This document shows positions 58,210 to 64,000 of a stretch of 64,000 nucleotides of DNA, in pieces (the stretch's first letter is position 1; every line of letters starts with the position of its first letter). Under the pieces are notes generated by a model that searched no databases, was not told where the DNA came from, and saw only the letters and a list, made by a program, of their open reading frames with translations. The position numbers and the translations under genes were made by a program. This DNA comes from Thermoplasmata archaeon. Its GTDB lineage: Archaea > Thermoplasmatota > Thermoplasmata > Lutacidiplasmatales > UBA184. The DNA is taken from assembly GCA_028864975.1 (NCBI GenBank), contig JAGWLG010000005.1, positions 1 to 64,000 on the forward strand. The letters are read 5' to 3'.

Positions 58210-59846
58210 GCCCAAAGCCCGCCGCGCGGCCTCCGGACCCCCCTGCGAAGACGCAGCCCGCTCCCGACACTGCGAAAGCCCCTCCACCTCAGGCCCCCGC
58301 GCCGGTCTCTACCCCAACCCCTCCGACCGACCCCACGAACGAGGCGAAGTCCCCGTCCGCGAACCCTCCTAACGACGAGGAGGAGGAAGAGGCGGGGGAG
58401 GGCGATGCCTCCGAGGAGGCCGAGGAGGTGGAAGTGGAAGCTGAACCGTCGCCGACCGAGCGGCCGGGGTCCGCAGCGGCGGCCCCGACACACCAGGCTC
58501 GTGTGCCGATCCGCTCGGCCCACTGGGAGCTCCATCCGGTGGCCCCGCCCACCGTGTTCGTCGCGAAGCGCATCACCCCCCCAGGAAGCGCCGGTGCACC
58601 CGCATCCGAGGCTCCCCAGACCCCCTCTCCGGCGGTCGCCGCAACGGCCACTTCCCCACCGTCGTCCCCCGCTTCATCTCCCGCCCCCCCCTCCGCGTCC
58701 TCAGCGCGACCTCCCCCACCGCCTCCGGTCGCGCCGCCATCCTCGACGAGCGCGAGGCCCCCTGCGCAGTCCGCCTCCGCTGCCACCATATCGGCCGAAC
58801 TCGCGGTTCCGGCCGCCCCGTCGCGGGCCGGTGCGGCCACGCCGGGTCCCCGCGCGGCCCCTGCCTCTCCCTCGTCCGAGGCCGCGTCGGACGCCCAAGC
58901 CGTCCTCAAGCGGGTCCAGACGAACATCGGGAACGTCGTGATCGGCTACGAGGGGATCGTGCGCGCGATGCTCGTGGCCATCGCCGCCAACGGCCACATC
59001 CTCCTCGAAGGCGTTCCCGGTCTCGCGAAGACCTACCTGGTCCGAGCCTTCTCCCGGTCGCTGACCCTCACCTTCCGTCGCATCCAGTTCACCCCGGATA
59101 TGCTCCCCGCCGACATCCTGGGGACCGTCGTGCTGGACCCCCGGACGCAGATGTTCGAGTTCCGTCCCGGTCCCATCTTTGCGAACGTCATCCTGGCTGA
59201 CGAGATCAATCGGGCCCCGCCCAAGGTCCAATCCGCTCTGCTCGAGGCGATGCAAGAGCGGCAGGTGACGGTGGAAGGGGTGAGCTATCCGCTGCCGAGC
59301 CCGTTCGTCGTGATCGCGACGGAGAACCCCGTCGAGCTCGAAGGGACCTATCCCCTCCCGGAGGCCGAGCTCGACCGCTTCCTCTTCCGGATCCTTCTAG
59401 GTTATCCGAGCGCCGAGAACGAGCTGCGACTCCTCAAGCAGCGCACGGTGACCAACGACCCCACCTTGACCGAGGGGATCCTCGGGGCCCCCGCGCTCAT
59501 CGCGCTCCGGGACCAGGCCCAGGCGATCCATGTGCATGACGACATCTTGAGGTACATCGCCGCGCTCCTGCGAGAGACGAGGACCGACCCCCGGGTGCTA
59601 TCGGGTGCGTCGCCCCGCGCCGGGGTCCAACTGTTGCTGGCCGTGAAGGCCTCGGCGCTCTTCGCGGGCCGCCCGTTCGTCATCCCGGACGATGTGAAGG
59701 ATCTCGCCTTCGATGTCCTCAACCACCGGCTCGTTCTGCGACCCGAGGTCCTCGCTCTGCACTCCGGTGGAGGGAAGGACGATGGGGGTCGCACGCTCCA
59801 GGAAGTGGTCTTTTCCCTCATCAACAAGGTCGCCGTGCCCTGGTGA
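58206..59846 (+). CDS. MoxR-type AAA ATPase with proline-rich N-terminal extension
   Basis: 546 residues. The first 230 are Pro/Ala/Glu-rich and disordered, far longer than usual for MoxR. The AAA core has Walker A GVPGLAKT (269-276), Walker B and the MoxR signature VILADEINRAPPKVQSALLEAMQERQV, the sensor region VIATENPVELEGTYPLPEAELDRF, and the AAA lid domain to the C-terminus (GASPRAGVQLLLAVKASALF). MoxR ATPases act as chaperones with VWA and DUF58 partners, often to assemble or activate surface or metal enzymes. The partner DUF58 gene follows after 15 bases. The extension might contact the disordered tails of the neighbours (inference). Confidence 0.93.
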   Translation: MSPKPAARPPDPPAKTQPAPDTAKAPPPQAPAPVSTPTPPTDPTNEAKSPSANPPNDEEEEEAGEGDASEEAEEVEVEAEPSPTERPGSAAAAPTHQARVPIRSAHWELHPVAPPTVFVAKRITPPGSAGAPASEAPQTPSPAVAATATSPPSSPASSPAPPSASSARPPPPPPVAPPSSTSARPPAQSASAATISAELAVPAAPSRAGAATPGPRAAPASPSSEAASDAQAVLKRVQTNIGNVVIGYEGIVRAMLVAIAANGHILLEGVPGLAKTYLVRAFSRSLTLTFRRIQFTPDMLPADILGTVVLDPRTQMFEFRPGPIFANVILADEINRAPPKVQSALLEAMQERQVTVEGVSYPLPSPFVVIATENPVELEGTYPLPEAELDRFLFRILLGYPSAENELRLLKQRTVTNDPTLTEGILGAPALIALRDQAQAIHVHDDILRYIAALLRETRTDPRVLSGASPRAGVQLLLAVKASALFAGRPFVIPDDVKDLAFDVLNHRLVLRPEVLALHSGGGKDDGGRTLQEVVFSLINKVAVPW

Positions 59847-59861
59847 GGAGAGGGCGCGCGC

Positions 59862-61226
59862 ATGGCGTTCTCTCCCGAGTCGCTCACGTTCTACCGCGCG
59901 CGCTCTCGTAGCCACCTATCCACCCAGGGCGCGGGGATCGTCGGCGGAGGGCTCGCTATCCTCGGGCTCGCGCTCTACGCCCTCAACGTCCTGCTCTTCG
60001 TGGTCGCGCTGCTCGCGATCACCTTTGTCGCGGCGGAGTACCTCCTGTTCGTCTGGTCCACACGCGACTTCAGCCCGGAGTGGTTCGCCGCCCGGCGCGA
60101 TGGCACCTCCTCCCGGGTCGACGTGCATGGGACGGGGTCGGTCGGGGTCACGCTTGCGAACCAGGGCCCGCGCGGGTTCTATGCCGAGGTCTTCGACGGG
60201 TATCCCGAGGAGTTCGAGATGCTGGCGGGGTCCCCCCGGCTCCGGACCTTCTTCGCCCCGGGAGCGCAGCTCTCGCTGTTCTACGTCTTCCGACCCTCGA
60301 ACCGCGGGCTCTTCACGGTCGGTCCCACCACCGTGGTCGCCCACGACGCGCTCGGGCTGGCCTTTCGCACGCTGGAGCTGGACACCCGGACCAACCTGTT
60401 CGTAACGCCTCCCCGTCCCCCCCTGGGACTCGGGGCCTCCTTCGCCCGGCTCCGGACCCGCTTCCTGGGGACGCAGGCGCTGCGTCGGAGAGGGTATGGG
60501 ACAGAGTTCCGCTCGCTGAGGGAGTACCTCCCCACCGACGACTACCGAACGATCGCGTGGAAGCGCTCAGGGAAGGGGAAGCTCTACATCCGGGAGTTCG
60601 AGCAGGAGAACCGACAGGATTTCCTGGTCCTCCTGGACGCGAGCTCCCAGATGGCGGCGGGGATCCCGGGGAGCACCGCCCTCGACAAGGCGGTCGAAGC
60701 GACGCAGGTCCTTTCGGCCTACGTGGCACGGCGCGAGGACCGCTTGGGCCTTCTGGCCTGGGCGAACGGGCCGACGAGCTTCGTGCCCCTGGGACGTGGT
60801 CCGAACCACGTCTCCACGCTCGTCCGGGCCCTCGCGGCGGTCCAGCCGGAGAACCGACCCTTCCGTGGCGAGGCCGCGCTCGACTTCCTTCGGGAGAAGC
60901 TCAAGAGCCGGACCCATGTGTTCCTCTTCACGGGGCTCACCGACCCCACCGAACCGTTCCGGACCGCCTACGCACGGTTCACGGCGAAAGGGCACCACAT
61001 CTACGCGTTCACGCCCTCCGTCTCCAGCTTCTACCCTCCGCTCCCAGGGGAGCTTGACCAGCGCCTGCTCTTCCTGGCGCAGCAGCTCGATTCCCGGAGG
61101 ATGGCCCTCTCGACCACGGCGATCCGCAGCATGGGGATCCCCCTCTTCCCCTACGAACGACGAGGGGCGGTCGACCCGGTCGTGGAGCTCTACGCCGCGG
61201 TCCGCTCTTGGGGGTACGCTCGGTGA
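59862..61226 (+). CDS. DUF58 protein with two N-terminal membrane spans
   Basis: A 454-residue protein with two spans at 20-60 (GAGIVGGGLAILGLALYALNVLLFVVALLAITFVAAEYL), a beta-rich domain, then the DUF58 core: SLREYLPTDDYRTIAWKRSGKGKLYIREFEQENRQDFLVLLDASSQMAAG, which begins a von Willebrand A-like fold, and VARREDRLGLLAWANG. DUF58 proteins partner MoxR ATPases. It has a GGAGAGG ribosome-binding site. The end overlaps the start of the next membrane gene by four bases (GTGA). It is probably the membrane-fixed half of the MoxR complex. Confidence 0.88.
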   Translation: MAFSPESLTFYRARSRSHLSTQGAGIVGGGLAILGLALYALNVLLFVVALLAITFVAAEYLLFVWSTRDFSPEWFAARRDGTSSRVDVHGTGSVGVTLANQGPRGFYAEVFDGYPEEFEMLAGSPRLRTFFAPGAQLSLFYVFRPSNRGLFTVGPTTVVAHDALGLAFRTLELDTRTNLFVTPPRPPLGLGASFARLRTRFLGTQALRRRGYGTEFRSLREYLPTDDYRTIAWKRSGKGKLYIREFEQENRQDFLVLLDASSQMAAGIPGSTALDKAVEATQVLSAYVARREDRLGLLAWANGPTSFVPLGRGPNHVSTLVRALAAVQPENRPFRGEAALDFLREKLKSRTHVFLFTGLTDPTEPFRTAYARFTAKGHHIYAFTPSVSSFYPPLPGELDQRLLFLAQQLDSRRMALSTTAIRSMGIPLFPYERRGAVDPVVELYAAVRSWGYAR

Positions 61227-62284
61227 CGCTCTCGGCACGGGAGGAGCAAGCGCTCTCCCTGACCCTGGTCGCCCCCGCCTTCGCCTATCTGCTCATCCTT
61301 CTCCTCTCCGGCTACACGGGTTGGACCGGGGCCACCGTCGCAGGGTTCGTCCTCATTCCCCTCCTGATCCTCGTCGGATTGATCCCCCTCTGGGGCCCGT
61401 TCATCGAGCTGCTGGGGTTCACGGCTCTCACGTTGGGGATCCTCGACGTGGGGCTCTCGACCCCCGGCGCAGGTCCGCTGATCGACTTCGTCGCGGGCGT
61501 TCTTCTCGGCTCACCCTTCCTGCTCGGGACGTGGGCCTGGACCCCGCGGCGCTCGGCTCCCGCCCGCCTGCTGGGGCTCGGCGTGGCGTTGATGGAGGGC
61601 ATCATCCTCCTCGCGGCGCTCCGGCTCATCCAGGCCAACAACCTCGCGGAGACCTCCGCCTCGCTCTTCTACAACTACACCCTCGCGAACCTCTACCAGG
61701 CCTGCGGCATCGCGGGATTCCTGAACGTCGTCCCGAACGGGTGCCCTCTGGACCTGACCCACCTGCCCCTGCGCGACCTGGTCGACCCCGTCTTCGTGGT
61801 CCTCTCCGGCATTGCCCTGCTCGGGGTCCTGATGCCCGTGCTCTCGCCGAGGACCGGGCGCGGGGCCCCGGGGGAGACGGAGAGCTTCGACGAGTTCGAA
61901 TCCTCCTCCCGGGTCCGGGCGGCCCTCGCCCTCTCCCCCGAGATGATGCGTGGGCTCGCCCAGAGGACCCCCCCACGCCCTTCCCCCGGTCTCGCGCCAC
62001 CGGGCTCGGCGGCCCTTCTGCTCTCGGCGGTGATCGTCCTGCTCTTCGTGGCCTACGCGATCAGCGCGCCGAGCTCTCTGCTCCTCCCCACCATGCTCTC
62101 GCTCTTCTTCGCGCTCCTAGCGGTGCTCTACCTGGGGCGGGCGGCGCGCGCCCCTGCACGGCTGCCGCGCGAGGTCCTCGTCGCCGCACCCCAGGGGCCC
62201 CCGACGCCCCCCATCGTGCACGAGCGACCGCCGCCCTCGGTACCTTCGGGAGGATTCACGCCGGGTCCGGTCACGCTTCCGTGA
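61223..62284 (+). CDS. Multi-span membrane protein of the MoxR/DUF58 operon
   Basis: A 353-residue protein starting with GTG inside the DUF58 stop (GTGA). Eight or so hydrophobic spans are visible (LVAPAFAYLLILLLSGYTGW; ATVAGFVLIPLLILVGLIPLW; FIELLGFTALTLGILDVGL; FVAGVLLGSPFLLGTWAW; SAALLLSAVIVLLFVAYAISA), with the C-terminal tail rich in Pro. There is an acidic loop with many Ser/Glu (ETESFDEFESSS). No transglutaminase-like or other known domain is seen. It is presumably a membrane component of the MoxR machinery. Its last 157 bases overlap the convergent surface-protein gene. Confidence 0.65.
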   Translation: MTLSAREEQALSLTLVAPAFAYLLILLLSGYTGWTGATVAGFVLIPLLILVGLIPLWGPFIELLGFTALTLGILDVGLSTPGAGPLIDFVAGVLLGSPFLLGTWAWTPRRSAPARLLGLGVALMEGIILLAALRLIQANNLAETSASLFYNYTLANLYQACGIAGFLNVVPNGCPLDLTHLPLRDLVDPVFVVLSGIALLGVLMPVLSPRTGRGAPGETESFDEFESSSRVRAALALSPEMMRGLAQRTPPRPSPGLAPPGSAALLLSAVIVLLFVAYAISAPSSLLLPTMLSLFFALLAVLYLGRAARAPARLPREVLVAAPQGPPTPPIVHERPPPSVPSGGFTPGPVTLP

Positions 62285-64000
62285 GATGGCCCGAAGGACG
62301 GTCCTTCGGTCCGCTCAAGGCGGGAGGTCCTGTCCGAGATCCCCCGTCGGGGACCCATCGTCGGAGGGGCCGAGGGGAGCAGAACGACCCCCGGGGGTCG
62401 CCGCCCCTCCTCCCTCTTCCGTGTCACGACAAAGTAGGCCAAGGCCCCGAGCAGGAAGAGCGGGGGGAGTAGCAGGAAGGGCCACCACGGACCGGCAGCG
62501 AAGGGCAGGAGCGAGAAGTTCCCCTTGGTGTAGGTGCCGTTGTGGTCGATGATACACCCAGGTTCGGAGGGGGAGGTGCAGTTCCTCTTGGGCGCGGGGA
62601 GCAGCCAGATCGTGAGGTCGGTGTGGTGCCCTCCCGGGAAGTCCATCGCGCCGTTGGAATACCAGTCATAGTAGCCTCTCGCCGAGGCGATGACCTCGTA
62701 GAACCCCCCGGGGACGTCGGGGAGAGGGAAGGTGGCGTTGCCGGCGCTGTTGCTCAGGGACGAGTACGCGTCCCCGATGAGGACCAGGGCACCGCTGATC
62801 GGTGCCGAGGTATTCCGATCTCGGACCTCGGCGTAGATGGTCGCGTAGGGGAACGGCCAGAGCGAGACGTTCTCCCATGCCACTTGTCCCCACGTGAAGT
62901 TCCTCAGCACGATGGTGGGGGAGAGGTGGTAGCCGCTGTGGTAGGCGGTGAGCGTGTAGTTCCCCAGGCCCACGTCGGTGAAGTTCGCCCACCCGGAGCT
63001 CGGGGTGGGGAGGCTGCCCCCGGCGGTGGTCGGCGTGGGGTCGAAGTTCGTGAGGTTCACGGCCGCGGCCGGGACCGAGAGCCCGGTGTAGAGGTCCCGG
63101 AGGTGGACCCGCACCTGGCCGAACGTCTTCTCGAGAAGGAAGAAGCTCACGTTGAGCTGCCCGGTGTAGTTCAGCGCTTCGACCTTGGTCTCGGAGAAGT
63201 AGAGCAACGCGGAGGCCCGGATCACGCGGACCCCCCCGGAGAAAGAGCTCACATTGAGCCAACCATGCGCGTTGGTGAAGCCGACGAAGGTCCCGTTGAA
63301 CTGGACCTGGGCCCCGGAGAGGAGGTAGAGGCCCGAGGTCAGGTTGTACCCGTAGACCTTGATGTGGACCACGGGGAAGGGCACGAGGAAGAGCCGCAGC
63401 AGGACGCTGCGGTACTGGAGCAGCGTCGCGGTCCCCAGCGCCGGGTAGTAGTCGGGGACGTTCGCCGACGCGGAGGCCTTTCCGACGACGTCGGTCATGT
63501 TCCCGAACCCGTGGGCGTTCGCGCTCGTGCTGTTCGTCGTGCCATCGGGCATGTTGGCGAGGAGCAGGGCCCCCGCCAGCGGTCGGTCGTTGGAGCGGTC
63601 CAGCGCCTGCACGGTGAGGATGGCCCAGGGAAGGTGGACCAGGGTCAGGTTCGCCCACTGGTGGCCCGTGGCGTTCACCGTGAGGTTGAGCCAGCCCGGC
63701 CGGTAGTCCGGAAGGACCGCGTAGAACTGGACGGACCCGGCCCGGGCCGGGGTGAAGTTGAGGTAACCGTGGAGGTTCGTCAATCCGGAATAGGCCGCGT
63801 TCCAGAAGATGGTGACCCCGGAGAGGACAACGGTCCGGTTGTGGACGTCGAGCCCGTAGGTCCGCAGGGTAAGGCTGGGGAGGGGGACGAGCGAGACGTT
63901 CAGGAAGAGCGTCGGTCCAGGATAGAGGAAGACCCGGTAGTCCTTCTCGTAGTACCCCGGGGTCCAGACCGCGATCAGGTTGGGCCCCGCCCGGATCGCC
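62128..64000 (-). CDS. Surface protein with carboxypeptidase-regulatory-like repeats (5' end beyond window)
   Basis: The frame is open from the edge at 64000 (AIRAGPNLIAVWTPGYYEKD continues upstream) to the stop at 62128, at least 620 residues. It holds repeated beta-sandwich modules of the carboxypeptidase-regulatory/Cna-B type: VQALDRSNDRPLAGALLLAN, VKVYGYN-like strands (HIKVYGYNLTSGLYLLSGAQ), VRVHLRDLYTGLSVPAAAVN, and AEVRDRNTSAPISGALVLIG. Many N-glycosylation sequons are present. A membrane helix (WWPFLLLPPLFLLGALAYFVV) and a Pro/Ser-rich cytoplasmic tail follow. It runs convergent to the MoxR operon and overlaps its last gene by 157 bases. Probably a large adhesin or surface-layer-type protein. 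Confidence 0.7.
   Translation of the reverse strand, partial: AIRAGPNLIAVWTPGYYEKDYRVFLYPGPTLFLNVSLVPLPSLTLRTYGLDVHNRTVVLSGVTIFWNAAYSGLTNLHGYLNFTPARAGSVQFYAVLPDYRPGWLNLTVNATGHQWANLTLVHLPWAILTVQALDRSNDRPLAGALLLANMPDGTTNSTSANAHGFGNMTDVVGKASASANVPDYYPALGTATLLQYRSVLLRLFLVPFPVVHIKVYGYNLTSGLYLLSGAQVQFNGTFVGFTNAHGWLNVSSFSGGVRVIRASALLYFSETKVEALNYTGQLNVSFFLLEKTFGQVRVHLRDLYTGLSVPAAAVNLTNFDPTPTTAGGSLPTPSSGWANFTDVGLGNYTLTAYHSGYHLSPTIVLRNFTWGQVAWENVSLWPFPYATIYAEVRDRNTSAPISGALVLIGDAYSSLSNSAGNATFPLPDVPGGFYEVIASARGYYDWYSNGAMDFPGGHHTDLTIWLLPAPKRNCTSPSEPGCIIDHNGTYTKGNFSLLPFAAGPWWPFLLLPPLFLLGALAYFVVTRKREEGRRPPGVVLLPSAPPTMGPRRGISDRTSRLERTEGPSFGPSHGSVTGPGVNPPEGTEGGGRSCTMGGVGGPWGAATRTSRGSRAGARAARPR

Overview
The window looks like a chromosomal piece of a GC-rich archaeon, most probably a member of the Thermoplasmatota (inference). 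The archaeal signs are AT-rich TATA-like boxes about 25-30 nt before many start codons (leaderless or short-leader genes), a tRNA gene interrupted by a small intron next to the anticodon, a hexulose-6-phosphate synthase/RraA fusion, DUF835 and MEDS domains, and many PKD and kelch surface proteins. Nearly every base is coding, on both strands. No gap between genes exceeds about 215 bases. I see no CRISPR array, rRNA or replication origin.

Layout. 1-131: the 3' end of an ISAzo13-type transposase. 0.15-3.7 kb: proC, small unknown genes and a proline-rich double zinc-ribbon protein. 3.7-27.3 kb: a surface-glycan region with two nucleotide-sugar epimerase-like proteins (both lacking the usual catalytic Tyr), a Wzx-like flippase, two DUF2079 membrane proteins, glycosyltransferases of the GT4 and GT2 types, a methyltransferase, a sugar nucleotidyltransferase, a NodU/CmcH-type carbamoyltransferase and a sulfatase-fold enzyme. 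Two tandem six-bladed kelch proteins and an alpha/beta hydrolase sit inside it. 27.4-34 kb: a kelch/PKD protein with a cytoplasmic DUF835 domain, a helix-turn-helix protein and secreted proteins. 34-38.3 kb: an atypical SDR, a second double zinc-ribbon protein, MoaA, and a Cas4-like nuclease. 38.3-47.1 kb: two giant kelch/PKD proteins, and between them a PKD-TM-winged-helix regulator and a HIT protein. 47.3-50.8 kb: a small Cys protein and a STAND ATPase with a C-terminal winged helix. 50.9-54.1 kb: a LysM-LysM-GH18-amidase fusion that looks like a bacterial cell-wall hydrolase, overlapping an intron-containing tRNA gene. 54.2-57 kb: an unknown protein, Hps-RraA and a MEDS-domain protein. 57.2-62.3 kb: a tightly overlapping MoxR/DUF58 operon. 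62.1 kb to the edge: a large surface protein built of carboxypeptidase-regulatory-like repeats.

The main theme is the cell surface. Five proteins carry six kelch repeats each with PKD/Ig-like modules and a C-terminal membrane anchor. One carries DUF835 on the inside. A related PKD membrane protein carries a winged helix that closely matches the one on the STAND ATPase. I infer a family of exchangeable surface sensors and intracellular output modules beside the genes that build the surface glycan. The other striking item is the multi-domain predicted peptidoglycan hydrolase.
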